Shown here: piece by piece, positions 53,335 through 62,572 of the stretch
Layout of the letters: each line of letters opens with the position of its first letter
Numbering within the stretch: the stretch's first letter is position 1
The notes under the pieces: generated by a model
Databases searched by the model: none
What the model was told of the DNA's origin: nothing
The model's input: only the letters and a program-made list of their open reading frames with translations
Position numbers and translations under genes: made by a program
NCBI RefSeq assembly: GCF_027924605.1
Contig: NZ_AP027042.1
Span: forward strand, 1,713,524 to 1,777,523
Direction: 5' to 3'
Source: Dyella sp. GSA-30
GTDB lineage: Bacteria > Pseudomonadota > Gammaproteobacteria > Xanthomonadales > Rhodanobacteraceae
DNA: 64,000 nucleotides

Positions 53335-54009
53335 CTAACCCACCGCACTCATCGGCAGCAATTCGAACAACCTGCGCGAATCCATCACATCCACTTCCAG
53401 CCGATCCAGCCGTGCACGCGTGGCGATATCGGTTTCCGAGGTGACCGGGCGGGTCAGATCCCACAGCACGTGGGTCTTGAAGCCCATGTCCACGGCATCC
53501 TGCGCCGTCCACAGGACGCAGACGTCGCGCGCCAGGCCGCAGATATAGAGTTCGAACACGTTGCGGTCGCGCAGCCAGCCGGCCAGGCCGGTGCTGGGGC
53601 GTGAGCCGCTGGGGCCGTGGTTCTCGCGAAACCCGCTATAGGAATCCACCCGCGGATCATTGCCCTTGCGCAGTACCAAGTCGGCGGCCGACCAGTCGAT
53701 CGCCGGATGCAGTTCGGCACCCGGGGTGCCTTGCACGCAGTGCGACGGCCATAACGTCTGCGCGTGGCCGTAAAGCGGGATGCGCTCGAAGGGTTGGCGG
53801 TTGGCATGCGATGCGGCAAAGGACACATGACCGCGCGGATGCCAGTCCTGGGTTGCCACCACGTGGCGAAACAGACCGGTATCGAGCAGGGCGGCGATGC
53901 CGGGCACGATCGCGTCGCCTTCGTGGCAGGCCAGCGGGCCGCCGGGCATGAAGTCCGGTTGCACGTCGATAACAATCAATGCGGCGTGTTCGCTGATGAA
54001 CTGGCTCAT
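53335..54009 (-). CDS. pncA: nicotinamidase (PncA-like)
   Basis: Isochorismatase-fold enzyme of 224 aa that converts nicotinamide to nicotinic acid for NAD salvage. It shows the catalytic triad layout: Asp15 (IDVQPDF), Lys (VLRKGND) and Cys (GLARDVCVLWTA). The metal-site segment is QDWHPRGHVSF. Full length for the family. Single gene, convergent with the CPXCG gene. Confidence 0.94.
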   Translation of the reverse strand: MSQFISEHAALIVIDVQPDFMPGGPLACHEGDAIVPGIAALLDTGLFRHVVATQDWHPRGHVSFAASHANRQPFERIPLYGHAQTLWPSHCVQGTPGAELHPAIDWSAADLVLRKGNDPRVDSYSGFRENHGPSGSRPSTGLAGWLRDRNVFELYICGLARDVCVLWTAQDAVDMGFKTHVLWDLTRPVTSETDIATRARLDRLEVDVMDSRRLFELLPMSAVG

Positions 54010-54222
54010 GGTCGCAGCTGGCCCAGTTGTGAGTCTTGTGGTGGTGATGCCCGTCGGCGTACCGAGTCTAGCCGCTACCGGCCTCGCCGGATTGTGATGG
54101 GGTGGACTCGACGATTGTGCTTGATGCCACGTATTCAGATTTCGTACTGGCGCGTTCTATATCCGCTTAGCCTAATGACACCCGGGCATAATGGGTGACC
54201 GACTGACAGGTAGCGACAAGTA

Positions 54223-54612
54223 ATGCATTACGACCAATCGTGGATGGGCTATGGGATGGTGGGGGGCATGCAGGCGGGGTTGATTGCCCTGATCGTGGGC
54301 GCCCTGGTCTTTGGGGTATTTCATGCCATCGGTACGCGCAATGGCTGGCACTACGGGGCCCAGTTTGGCTGGTCTTACCTGATCACCTTGGCGTTGGCCG
54401 CCAGTGGCGACCTGTCCGACCTGGTCTATTTCAACTACGGCCAGTTGCAGTCGATCCAGTTGCTCAAGGCGAAGCTGGCCGAGGTGCATGACCCGGACGG
54501 CATCGGGACGCGGGTATTTTTCGAGTTCTGCGGCGCCGCCGCAGGTCTTTACGTCGGTTGGCTGCTGTTTGGCGTTTTAGGGCGACGTTGGTTCGCCAGT
54601 CTGCGAAAATAG
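54223..54612 (+). CDS. membrane protein of unknown function
   Basis: Protein of 129 aa with about four hydrophobic helices (MQAGLIALIVGALVFGVF; WSYLITLALAAS; AAGLYVGWLLFGVLG). Trp- and Tyr-rich at the N-terminus. No recognised domain. It precedes the MFS gene by 57 nt on the same strand, so the two may be co-transcribed. The 213-nt region before it has no clear promoter. Confidence 0.75.
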   Translation: MHYDQSWMGYGMVGGMQAGLIALIVGALVFGVFHAIGTRNGWHYGAQFGWSYLITLALAASGDLSDLVYFNYGQLQSIQLLKAKLAEVHDPDGIGTRVFFEFCGAAAGLYVGWLLFGVLGRRWFASLRK

Positions 54613-54669
54613 CGGCTGTTCGCATCGGCAGGCCAGGTGCGGCGCCCTTTCCCCGGAAGTCCCCGTACC

Positions 54670-55869
54670 ATGTCCAGCCCTGAAACCGAAACGGTCGGCA
54701 AGGCGCAGCTGACGCTGCGCATCGTGCAGGTTGTTTGCTTTACCTTTTTTGCTTACCTGGTGATCGGCCTGCAGCTCGCCGTGCTGCCGCCATTCGTCCA
54801 TAACGATCTGGGCTACGGTGCGGTACTCGCGGGCCTGGTGATCAGTACCCAATATGTGGCCACCTTGCTCACCCGCGGTTTTGCCGGGCGAACCACGGAC
54901 GTCGCCGGGCCCAAGCAAGCGGCCTTGATCGGCATGACGGCCTGCGGTATCAGCGGGCTGCTGATGATTTTCGCCGCACTGGCGCATGCGACGCCCGGGC
55001 TCTCGTTCGGCCTGATGTTGGTCGGCCGCCTGGCTCTGGGGTTTGGCGAAAGCTGTGTCGGCACCGGCTGCATCATGTGGGGCATCGGCCGCGTCGGTGC
55101 GTCGCATACGGCCAAGGTGATTTCCTGGAACGGCATCGCGACCTACGGCGCGCTCGCCGTGGGTGCGCCGCTGGGTGTGCTGCTGACCGACCGCTTCGGC
55201 TTCATCGCGATCGGCATCAGCGGCATGCTGCTGATGATCGGCGGCATGCTTGCTGCCTGGCGTCGTCCCGGCGTGCGTGCCGAAGCGGGCGAACGTTTGC
55301 CGATGCATCATGTGTTCGGTCGTGTCATGCCGTACGGCATGGGCCTCGCGCTGGGTGGGGTAGGGTTTGGTGTCATTTCCACCTTCATCACGCTGTACTA
55401 CGCCAGCGTGCACTGGAGCGGTGCGGCTTTGGCGCTGAGCGTGTTCGGCATCTGCTTCGTCAGTGTGCGCCTGGTCATGGGCGGTGCGATTTCACGCTTC
55501 GGCGGCTATCGCGTGGCGATGACATCGCTGGTCATCGAGTGCCTGGGTTTGATCGTGCTGGCGCTGGCGGGCAGTTCGGCCATGGCGATGCTCGGCGCCG
55601 CACTGACCGGCATCGGCTTCTCGCTGATCTTCCCTGCGCTGGGTGTGGAGGCGGTCAGCCGCGTCAGCATGAACAACCGTGGCGCCGCGCTGTCGGCCTA
55701 TTCGGTGTTTATCGATGTGGCCTTGGGTATTACCGGGCCGCTTGGCGGCTGGATCGTTTCCGGCGGCCGTTACGGCCCGATGTTTGCGATCGCCGCCGGC
55801 TTGTCGCTGGCGGCGATGTTGCTGACCGGGCTGCTGTATATGCGCTACGGCAAACCGGTGCGCGCCTGA
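54670..55869 (+). CDS. MFS transporter (YhhS-like)
   Basis: Major facilitator transporter of 399 aa with 12 predicted helices. The ATG at 54670 gives MSSPETETVG, and the longer frame to 54637 adds non-conserved residues. The loop 2-3 segment RGFAGRTTDVAGPKQAA is typical of MFS. Resembles the YhhS/arabinose-type efflux group; the substrate is unknown. Its 3' end overlaps the convergent PepSY gene by 25 nt. Confidence 0.9.
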   Translation: MSSPETETVGKAQLTLRIVQVVCFTFFAYLVIGLQLAVLPPFVHNDLGYGAVLAGLVISTQYVATLLTRGFAGRTTDVAGPKQAALIGMTACGISGLLMIFAALAHATPGLSFGLMLVGRLALGFGESCVGTGCIMWGIGRVGASHTAKVISWNGIATYGALAVGAPLGVLLTDRFGFIAIGISGMLLMIGGMLAAWRRPGVRAEAGERLPMHHVFGRVMPYGMGLALGGVGFGVISTFITLYYASVHWSGAALALSVFGICFVSVRLVMGGAISRFGGYRVAMTSLVIECLGLIVLALAGSSAMAMLGAALTGIGFSLIFPALGVEAVSRVSMNNRGAALSAYSVFIDVALGITGPLGGWIVSGGRYGPMFAIAAGLSLAAMLLTGLLYMRYGKPVRA

Positions 55870-57413
55870 GACGTCCACACGCTGTGGGTGTCGCCCTCAC
55901 GCGCGCGTCGCGATGAGGCGCGTGCGAAGGCGAAGAATGCGATCGCCAACACGATGCCAACCAGGTCGACACCAAGCACGGCCATTGTTTGCGGTGTCCA
56001 TGGCCGCATCCATGCGCCGGCGTTGCGCAACAGATCGGCCAGTGCCACGGCCAGCGTAAGCACGCCGGTAGCGATCAGCAGCTCGACGGTCGCGCGTGCC
56101 ACCGGGCGCACGCAGGCGTACGCGCAGGCGGCGAGGAACAACCCGTAGCATGCCGCGCGTTGCGGCCATTGCGCATCGATATCCAGGGACGAAGCGATCA
56201 TCGTTGCCGCGAAGGTACCCGAGATCGCCAGGCACGAACCGATACAGACACCAACGGTGGCGCGCGCCATGACGCGGGTCTTGAGGGGTTGATCCTGATG
56301 GCGCCGCTTGCGTCGCGACTCGATCCACAACAGGTTGCCCGAATAGAACAGGAAGGCGCCGGCCAGGCCGAGCAGGAAGTACAACCATTGCACCGGTCGG
56401 CCACCGAAGTTGCCGAAGTGCAAGGTGTACATGGCGGCGTAGGCGATGCTGTTGCCATCGCGGTTGCCACCGACACTGGTCATCAGCGGCTCGCCGGTGC
56501 CGGCGTTCAGTGCGATATAGCCGTAGGTATCGAGTGCGCGATCGGACAGGCCGCGAACCATGGCTACCGCGTTGCGATCGCCGTAATGTGTGAAATGCAC
56601 ATAGTCCGGTTCGAAGTTTGCCGCACCGCGCGTCTTGGCGACGGCCTGCGCACGAGCAGCAAGTTCGTCATATGAAAGCATCGTCGTGGCGACACCGCTC
56701 GCTTGCACGACCGGTTCCGTGCGCGTCGCTTCAGCGAACGCATCGAACAGCTTGCCGTTGAACGCGGTGACATTGAGCGCAAGCATGGTCACGGTGAACA
56801 GGCAGAACACCGCGCCGGTTATCGCGAAAATGATGTGGAAAGGCAGGCTGACCACACCGATGGCATTGTGCGCATCCTGCCAGAGCCGCTTGATGTTCTT
56901 GCCCACGCGCAGCGCAAACAGGTCCTTGACCAGTTGCGGCAGATGCAGGATCACGCCCGAGACCAGGGCCAACCCATACAACACGCTGACAATGCCCATG
57001 AAATACAGCCCGACGACCGGGAAGCCCAGCGAGTCGTGCAGCGCGTAGACAAAGTCGGCCAGATCGTTGGGGTTGCCTTCCAGGCGGGGTTGCGCCAGCT
57101 CGCCGGCCGTGGCGAAACGCGATTGGCCATCGCTGACCCAGAACGCGTAAGGTGCCTGGCCTTGTGTCGGCGGCAGCACAATGCCGAAATCGGCACGCGC
57201 CTCGGGATGCTCGGCCACCAGCTTGTCGATCAAGCCACCTACGGGTACGGCCGCATCCGGTGCACTGCGCCACGGCGGTGTCTGCCAGGCGGCGATATCG
57301 TCATGGAAAACGGTAAGCGCGCCGGCATAGAACGCGATGAACAAGGCGAAGCCGGCCATCAAGCCGGTCCAGGTGTGAACGATCTGAAAGGTTCTCAGCG
57401 TGGATGCTTTCAT
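55845..57413 (-). CDS. PepSY-associated transmembrane protein (iron-uptake-related)
   Basis: Integral membrane protein of 522 aa with about four main helices and several C-terminal helices. PepSY_TM features include VHTWTGLMAGFALFIAFYAGALTVFHDD, LYFMGIVSVLYGLALVSG, DAHNAIGVVSLPFHIIFAITG, and LHFGNFGG. Such proteins (PiuB/FoxB-like) are linked to ferric-siderophore reduction in the inner membrane. It is the third gene of a minus-strand operon behind a Fur-like palindrome. Confidence 0.9.
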   Translation of the reverse strand: MKASTLRTFQIVHTWTGLMAGFALFIAFYAGALTVFHDDIAAWQTPPWRSAPDAAVPVGGLIDKLVAEHPEARADFGIVLPPTQGQAPYAFWVSDGQSRFATAGELAQPRLEGNPNDLADFVYALHDSLGFPVVGLYFMGIVSVLYGLALVSGVILHLPQLVKDLFALRVGKNIKRLWQDAHNAIGVVSLPFHIIFAITGAVFCLFTVTMLALNVTAFNGKLFDAFAEATRTEPVVQASGVATTMLSYDELAARAQAVAKTRGAANFEPDYVHFTHYGDRNAVAMVRGLSDRALDTYGYIALNAGTGEPLMTSVGGNRDGNSIAYAAMYTLHFGNFGGRPVQWLYFLLGLAGAFLFYSGNLLWIESRRKRRHQDQPLKTRVMARATVGVCIGSCLAISGTFAATMIASSLDIDAQWPQRAACYGLFLAACAYACVRPVARATVELLIATGVLTLAVALADLLRNAGAWMRPWTPQTMAVLGVDLVGIVLAIAFFAFARASSRRAREGDTHSVWTSQARTGLP

Positions 57414-57417
57414 CGCC

Positions 57418-57672
57418 TCACGCTCCGCCCAGATGACGGGTCAGCCACAACGCGGCGAACGCGGCGAGATTGGCCGTGCCGAAGCTCAACCACGCGCGCG
57501 CGCCGCTGCGAAAGAAATAGGCGACCGTCATGCACGCTATCCACAGCGGAAAGAACAACAGCAGCAGCGCGATCAGCGCGCTCTGGCCACCGGGCAGGGC
57601 GTACAGCAATGCAATCAAGGCCGCCGACAACGGAAAGCCGAGCAGGACGCCGGCGAGGCAGCGGGCGATCAT
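57418..57672 (-). CDS. small membrane protein (DUF3649-like)
   Basis: Protein of 84 aa with two or three helices; ATG 57672 gives MIARCLAGVLLGFPLSAAL, and the start overlaps the stop of the gene before it (ATGA, 57669-57672). It resembles the small DUF3649 proteins found with PepSY genes in siderophore loci. The stop is 4 nt before the PepSY start. A family call by context, moderately certain. Confidence 0.72.
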   Translation of the reverse strand: MIARCLAGVLLGFPLSAALIALLYALPGGQSALIALLLLFFPLWIACMTVAYFFRSGARAWLSFGTANLAAFAALWLTRHLGGA

Positions 57673-57950
57673 GCCGACGCCTTGCGAACAGTGCGTCGCC
57701 ACCACGAGAGATAGGGCAGCAGCACCCAGACCAGCATCAGCATGCTTAGCGTGGCAGTAATGCCGACGCCAGCTCCTTCGGCGATGATCCACGCCGTCAG
57801 GCTCATGCCGACCAGCAGCCAACCTGTCCAGCGCGCGATGGGCGGCCATGGCTTGGCTCGCCATTGCTGCTGTGGGCTGGCGAGATAGATGCTGGTGCCG
57901 CCGGCAAGGCAGAGCAGAAGCGCGCAGGCTGTGATCACTGGTGTTCCCAT
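57669..57950 (-). CDS. small membrane protein (DUF3325-like)
   Basis: Protein of 93 aa with three helices (ITACALLLCLAGGTSIYLA; WTGWLLVGMSLTAWIIA; TLSMLMLVWVLLPYLSWW). First gene of the iron-linked operon. DUF3325, DUF3649 and PepSY proteins occur together downstream of TonB receptors in related bacteria, but no receptor is here. The start is the ATG at 57950. Confidence 0.7.
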   Translation of the reverse strand: MGTPVITACALLLCLAGGTSIYLASPQQQWRAKPWPPIARWTGWLLVGMSLTAWIIAEGAGVGITATLSMLMLVWVLLPYLSWWRRTVRKASA

Positions 57951-57988
57951 GAGTAAGCCGCGGCGCCGAGGCTACAGCGATGTGGCTT

Positions 57989-58021
57989 CATTACAAATGA
58001 GATTTATTATCATTTGTAATG
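57989..58021. promoter_or_regulatory. Fur-like palindromic operator
   Basis: Perfect 12-bp arms CATTACAAATGA and TCATTTGTAATG around a 9-nt AT-rich centre, 39 nt before the start of the operon at 57950. The inner part resembles the Fur box in AT content and ATNAT repeats. With the PepSY operon downstream, iron-dependent repression by Fur is the simplest reading; this is an inference from pattern and context. Confidence 0.6.
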
Positions 58022-58050
58022 ATCGCAGGGTCAAACCCAGGCTGCTTAAA

Positions 58051-58197
58051 GCCCCCTCACCCCAGCCCTCTCCCCCGGCAAAGCCAGGGGAGAGGGGGTA
58101 CACAGAGGCAGGCCTGAATCTTGCGCGCCTTTAGCTCCCTCTCCCCTGGCTTTGCCGGGGGAGAGGGTTGGGGTGAGGGGGTGGGTGCTCGCGAAGA
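58051..58197. repeat. paired palindromic intergenic repeat (copy 4)
   Basis: Two-armed element as at 3451 with a spacer CAGAGGCAGGCCTGAATCTT-like, CGCGCCTTT. The 3' flank TGGGTGCTCGCGAAGA matches that of the half copy at 28996, and CGATGCGAAGCGAGC (58231-58245) matches the tail of copies 2 and 3. It fills most of the gap between the Fur-like box and the esterase gene (57951-58265). Confidence 0.85.
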
Positions 58198-58265
58198 TCT
58201 TACCCACAGCGCAACTTTGCTCTTGGCAGACGATGCGAAGCGAGCACGATCATGCAGCCATCCAT

Positions 58266-59051
58266 TCAAAGCTGCGGGTCGGCAACCCGATGACTGAACA
58301 TCCATGGCCACAGCCCAGGCAGGGCATAAGCGGGAATCCAGGAGCCATGGTTCACCCCCGGAAACTCGGTAAAGCGAACATCCGCATTGCGTTTCTTCAG
58401 CGCGGCATACATGCGCCGTGAGCCCTCCGGCGGGACGACGTTGTCGGCGCTGCCATGGAAAATCCACACCGGCAGACTCACGCGGTCAGCCGCCCAGCCA
58501 TAGGGGTCGCGTTGTGCCGGCAAACCTTCGACCCGCAGGCCGGGTTCGTCGCTCGCTGGCGCAATGTCGCCGCAGATGATCGCCGCCGCAGCAAAAATGC
58601 CCGGATGATGGATGGCGATTTCCCATGAGCCGTAACCGCCCATCGACAGGCCGGTCAGGTACAGGCGATACGTATCGCCGTGAAACTCGCGCACGCTTTC
58701 GCGCAGCGCCTGCATCGCCATGCGTTCGCTGTCACCGGTCCAGTACGTATCGTCGGGTGCTTGTGGAATCACCACGACCGCGGGGAAATCGGCGCCATGT
58801 TCCCGCAGCCACGGTGGCAGCCCCTGGCTCATTTGTTTCTGGTTGTCGTTACCGCGTTCGCCGCTGCCATGCAGAAACAGCACCACCGGCCATGATTGTT
58901 TGGCCGTCCATCCCGTAGGGATGAAGACCTGGTAACGGTACTGGTGACCGGCGACGGTGACTTCGCGCTCGACAAAATGCGACGCCTCGGCGTGCGCGGT
59001 GATGGAGGTTGTCATCATCAACAAGGCCAGAAGAACAGAGCGCGGGGTCAT
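58266..59051 (-). CDS. exported esterase/dienelactone-hydrolase-like enzyme
   Basis: Alpha/beta hydrolase of 261 aa with a signal peptide (VLLALLMMTTSITAHA). FLHGSGERG is the oxyanion loop, GLSMGGYGSW the nucleophile elbow, WIFHGSADNVVPP the Asp strand and VNHGSW the His. This arrangement fits the phospholipase/carboxylesterase (feruloyl-esterase-like) group. Substrate unknown. Same strand as cls, 11 nt downstream of it, so probably in the same transcript. Confidence 0.9.
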   Translation of the reverse strand: MTPRSVLLALLMMTTSITAHAEASHFVEREVTVAGHQYRYQVFIPTGWTAKQSWPVVLFLHGSGERGNDNQKQMSQGLPPWLREHGADFPAVVVIPQAPDDTYWTGDSERMAMQALRESVREFHGDTYRLYLTGLSMGGYGSWEIAIHHPGIFAAAAIICGDIAPASDEPGLRVEGLPAQRDPYGWAADRVSLPVWIFHGSADNVVPPEGSRRMYAALKKRNADVRFTEFPGVNHGSWIPAYALPGLWPWMFSHRVADPQL

Positions 59052-59061
59052 GGGTAGCCTT

Positions 59062-60465
59062 TTATAGTACGGGGTCGAAGAGCCGTGCCACGTGCATGAT
59101 CAGGCGCCGCAGATACGGTGCCTTGGTGTAGTCGTCGGCGCTTACCTCACGTGACTGCGCAAAGTCGGCAAGGAGCATCGTCTCGACCTCAGAGGCAAAG
59201 TGGCGATCGATATTCAACGAACTGATTTCGAAGTTGAGCCGAAACGAACGATTATCCAGATTCATGCTGCCGATCGATGCGGTGTCGTCATCGACCAGCA
59301 TCACCTTCTCGTGAATAAAGCCGGGCTGATAACGAAACACGCGCACGCCGGCCAGCACGGCATCATGCGCGTACAGGCCCGAGGCCTGAAACACGGCGTA
59401 ATGATCGGGGCGCGATGGAATCAGTACGCGCACGTCCACGCCGCGAGCGACCGCCAGGCGTAGCGCGGACATCACGGCCTGATCAGGCACGAAGTAAGGC
59501 GTGGTCAACCACACGCGCTGAGTCGCTGCATGAATTGCGCTGACAAAGTAGAGCGAACAACTTTCCTGCGCATCGGCTGGGCCGGTCGCGGCGATCAGGG
59601 TGAGCGCGGACCCCTCGATCTGCTGGGATGCCGCCATGGGGGGTAACTCGCCGGTCACCCAGTACCAGTCTTCGGCAAAGCTACGCTGCAATTCGGCCAC
59701 AGCGGGGCCTTCGATCTGCACATGCGTGTCACGCCAGGGCGCAAGTGGCGGTTTAAGCCCTATGTATTCGTCGCCGACATTGAGCCCGCCGGTGAAGCCG
59801 ATATGGCCGTCCACCACGACCACCTTGCGATGATTACGAAAATTGAGCTGGAAACGATTGCTTTTCTTGCGCGTCGTAAACGCGTGGATCGTGACGCCGC
59901 CCGCGCACAACGTCTGCACATAGTGCTTGGGCAAGGCATGACTGCCGATGCCATCGAACAGTACGCAAACCTCCACGCCGGCCGCTGCGCGTTCGAGCAG
60001 CAATGCCTGCATGCGTCGACCCAGCTCGTCATCGTGAAAAATGAAGAACTGCACCAGGACATAGTGCTGCGCCTTGCCGATTGCGGCAAAGATGGCTTCG
60101 AATGTCGCGTCGCCGTCGATCAGCAGACGCAGGCGTTGGCCGGCGTAAAAGCGCGTATCGAGCAGGTTGGCGATCGATTGGTAACGCATCGCCTCGGAGG
60201 CATCCGAAGCGTCGGCGGCCATCAACAGGCTGGTGGCTTCACGCGACTGCAGGCGACTGGCGCGATGTCGGTTGATGTAGCCACGAAACCGGCTGCGGCC
60301 GAGGTACAGATACGGAATCAGCGTGATATAGGGCAGCAGGATCAACCCGAGGGCCCAGGCGAACGCGCCCTGCGCGGTGCGCGTATTCATGACTGCATTG
60401 ACTGCCGCGACGATCCCCGCGAGGTGGAACAGCAGGACGATCAGGCCGATCGCGGTACTAAGCAT
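59062..60465 (-). CDS. cls: cardiolipin synthase
   Basis: Phospholipase-D-superfamily enzyme of 467 aa that joins two phosphatidylglycerols (or PG and PE) into cardiolipin. Two N-terminal membrane helices (STAIGLIVLLFHLAGIVAAV; GAFAWALGLILLPYITLIPYL) precede two HKD motifs: HRKVVVVDG (with GFTGG) and HEKVMLVDD (with GSMNLDNRS). Start ATG 60465 overlaps the LysR stop (60458), so translation may be coupled. Confidence 0.94.
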   Translation of the reverse strand: MLSTAIGLIVLLFHLAGIVAAVNAVMNTRTAQGAFAWALGLILLPYITLIPYLYLGRSRFRGYINRHRASRLQSREATSLLMAADASDASEAMRYQSIANLLDTRFYAGQRLRLLIDGDATFEAIFAAIGKAQHYVLVQFFIFHDDELGRRMQALLLERAAAGVEVCVLFDGIGSHALPKHYVQTLCAGGVTIHAFTTRKKSNRFQLNFRNHRKVVVVDGHIGFTGGLNVGDEYIGLKPPLAPWRDTHVQIEGPAVAELQRSFAEDWYWVTGELPPMAASQQIEGSALTLIAATGPADAQESCSLYFVSAIHAATQRVWLTTPYFVPDQAVMSALRLAVARGVDVRVLIPSRPDHYAVFQASGLYAHDAVLAGVRVFRYQPGFIHEKVMLVDDDTASIGSMNLDNRSFRLNFEISSLNIDRHFASEVETMLLADFAQSREVSADDYTKAPYLRRLIMHVARLFDPVL

Positions 60466-61399
60466 GAGGGGTCTTTCCTTCCATCGTTTCCAGGACGGCG
60501 CTCTCGTGGCGCTCCATCTCGGTCTGAAGATAATCGACAAACAGCCGGATCCGCGTGGGCAGAAATCGACGGCTGGGGTAGATCGCATAGATCGGCGCGT
60601 CGATCATGGCGATATCGGTCAGCAAAGGCATCAGTCGGCCTTCGCGAATGTCTTGGGCGATATCCCAGATCGACTTGATTGTGATGCCATGCCCGGCAAT
60701 GGCCAGTTCGCGCATCAGATCCCCGCTGTCGCAGGTGATCGCCGCCTCCACGCGCGCCGCGCGCGGGCCATCGACGGTCTGCAAGGTCCAGGGCAGGATG
60801 CCGCGACCGGGGCGGTGCAGCATCAGGCAGGCGTGATGCTGCAGATCATCGAGCGTGCGAGGTCGGCCACGCCGGTCCAGATAGGCCGGCGACGCGCACA
60901 ACACTCTTACGTTGCGTGCGATGCGGCGGGAGATCAGGCGTGAGTCGGTCATGTTGCCGCTGCGTACGGCGACATCGATGCCATGTTCGAGCACGTCGAG
61001 CGTGGCGTCGGAAATACTCAGCCGCAGGCGCAGATCCGGTTGGTCGGCGGCGAAGCGGGCCGCGGTCGGTCCGATCCACTGCCGCCCCAGATCCAGCGGT
61101 GCCGACACGTGCAAGCTGCCGCGAGCCTCCATAAGACCCGCGCCCACGGCGGCATTGGCCTCGTCGATGTCGCCGAGGATATTGAGGCAGCGCTCGTAGT
61201 AGACGCTGCCTTCGGCGGTCAGGGCGAGGCGTCGCGAGCTGCGCTGCAGCAGCCGCACACCGAGCACATTTTCCAATCGCGTCAGGCGCTTGCTGGCGAC
61301 GGCGGGCGACAGCCCGAGCTCGCGCCCGGCGGCCGACAGGCTGCCATCGGTCACCGCCCGGGCGAACAGACGCATGTCTTCGAGATCGATCATCTTCAA
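60458..61399 (-). CDS. LysR-family transcription regulator
   Basis: Protein of 313 aa. The N-terminal helix-turn-helix is LFARAVTDGSLSAAGRELGLSPAVASKRLTRLE (about 11-43, given as a region). The C-terminal substrate-binding domain follows the LysR pattern (LDLGRQWIGP, DVAVRSGNMTDS, GITIKS). It is divergent from the MDR oxidoreductase (61510), a standard regulator/target pair, and also overlaps the cls start on its own strand. A second ATG at 61393 (MIDLEDMRLF) is an alternative. Confidence 0.92.
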   Translation of the reverse strand: MKMIDLEDMRLFARAVTDGSLSAAGRELGLSPAVASKRLTRLENVLGVRLLQRSSRRLALTAEGSVYYERCLNILGDIDEANAAVGAGLMEARGSLHVSAPLDLGRQWIGPTAARFAADQPDLRLRLSISDATLDVLEHGIDVAVRSGNMTDSRLISRRIARNVRVLCASPAYLDRRGRPRTLDDLQHHACLMLHRPGRGILPWTLQTVDGPRAARVEAAITCDSGDLMRELAIAGHGITIKSIWDIAQDIREGRLMPLLTDIAMIDAPIYAIYPSRRFLPTRIRLFVDYLQTEMERHESAVLETMEGKTPHA

Positions 61400-61509
61400 T
61401 CTGGTGGAAAAGATGCTTGCCTAGTTTGGTCAATTCACAGCCAAGGCGGCAAGCTTCATAGTGTGCGGGTCCGATCCATTCCCCATTCGCCCTTAGCCTG
61501 GAGCCTCCC

Positions 61510-62523
61510 ATGAAAGCCGTGGCCTACCGTACCTCGCTGCCCAGCAGCGACCCCAACAGCCTGATCGACGTCGAGCTGCCCGAGCCCAAGCCGGAGGCCC
61601 GCGACCTGCTGGTGCAGGTGGAGGCGATTTCGGTCAATCCGGTCGACACCAAGATCCGTCAGCGCGTGGATCCGCAGGGCACCGACAAGGTATTGGGCTG
61701 GGATGTGGCCGGTACCGTGGTCGCGGTGGGGAGCGAAGTCAGCCTGTTCAAACCCGGCGACCACGTGTTCTATGCCGGCGCTATCGACAGGCCCGGCGGC
61801 AACGCCCAGTTGCAGGTTGTCGACGAACGCATCGTCGGTCGCAAGCCCGGCACGCTGGATTTTGCCGAGGCTGCGGCTTTGCCGTTGACCGCGGTAACCG
61901 CATGGGAACTGTTGTTCGACCGCCTTGGCGTGCCGCGTGACGGTACACGGCCGGCAGGGACCGTACTGGTCATCGGTGCAGCCGGCGGTGTCGGTTCGAT
62001 CGCAGTACAACTGGCGCGCAAACTCACCGGCGCAACCGTCATCGGCACGGCCTCGCGCGCCGAAAGCCGCGAGTGGGTGCTGGGCCTGGGTGCGCATCAT
62101 GTGGTCGATCATCGTGGCGATCTGGCATCGCAGATCAAGGCGATTGCGCCGCAGGGCGTGGACTATGTGCTCAGCCTGACCCATACCGAGCAGCATTTCG
62201 CGGCCATCGTCGAGGTGCTCAAGCCGCAAGGCAAACTCGGCCTGATCGACGATCCCTCTACGCCGCTGGACGTCACCAGGCTAAAGCAGAAAAGCATCTC
62301 GCTGCACTGGGAGTTCATGTACACGCGTTCCCTGTTCCATACACCGGACATGCAGGCGCAGCATCGGATCTTGAACGAAGTCGCCGACCTGGTGGACGCC
62401 GGTGCGTTACGTAGCACCATCAGCGGAAACCTGGGCACGATCAATGCGGCGAATTTGCGCAAGGCGCACGCGCAGCTGGAAAGCCACGGCACCACCGGCA
62501 AGCTGGTGTTGAGCGGTTTCTAA
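61510..62523 (+). CDS. zinc-binding-family MDR alcohol dehydrogenase/quinone oxidoreductase
   Basis: Medium-chain dehydrogenase of 337 aa. The N-terminal GroES-like domain has VNPVDTKIRQ and LGWDVAGTVVAVG; the Rossmann domain has VIGAAGGVGSIAVQLAR (about 152-168). The Cys/His zinc ligands of true alcohol dehydrogenases are missing, so it is likely a zinc-free quinone or enone reductase (ZADH/TIGR02817-type). GGAG lies 7 nt before the ATG. Probably regulated by the divergent LysR. Confidence 0.92.
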   Translation: MKAVAYRTSLPSSDPNSLIDVELPEPKPEARDLLVQVEAISVNPVDTKIRQRVDPQGTDKVLGWDVAGTVVAVGSEVSLFKPGDHVFYAGAIDRPGGNAQLQVVDERIVGRKPGTLDFAEAAALPLTAVTAWELLFDRLGVPRDGTRPAGTVLVIGAAGGVGSIAVQLARKLTGATVIGTASRAESREWVLGLGAHHVVDHRGDLASQIKAIAPQGVDYVLSLTHTEQHFAAIVEVLKPQGKLGLIDDPSTPLDVTRLKQKSISLHWEFMYTRSLFHTPDMQAQHRILNEVADLVDAGALRSTISGNLGTINAANLRKAHAQLESHGTTGKLVLSGF

Positions 62524-62572
62524 ATCGAAAGCAGCACCGCAGGCCATGCGCTTGCGGTGCTTGCTGCTGTGT

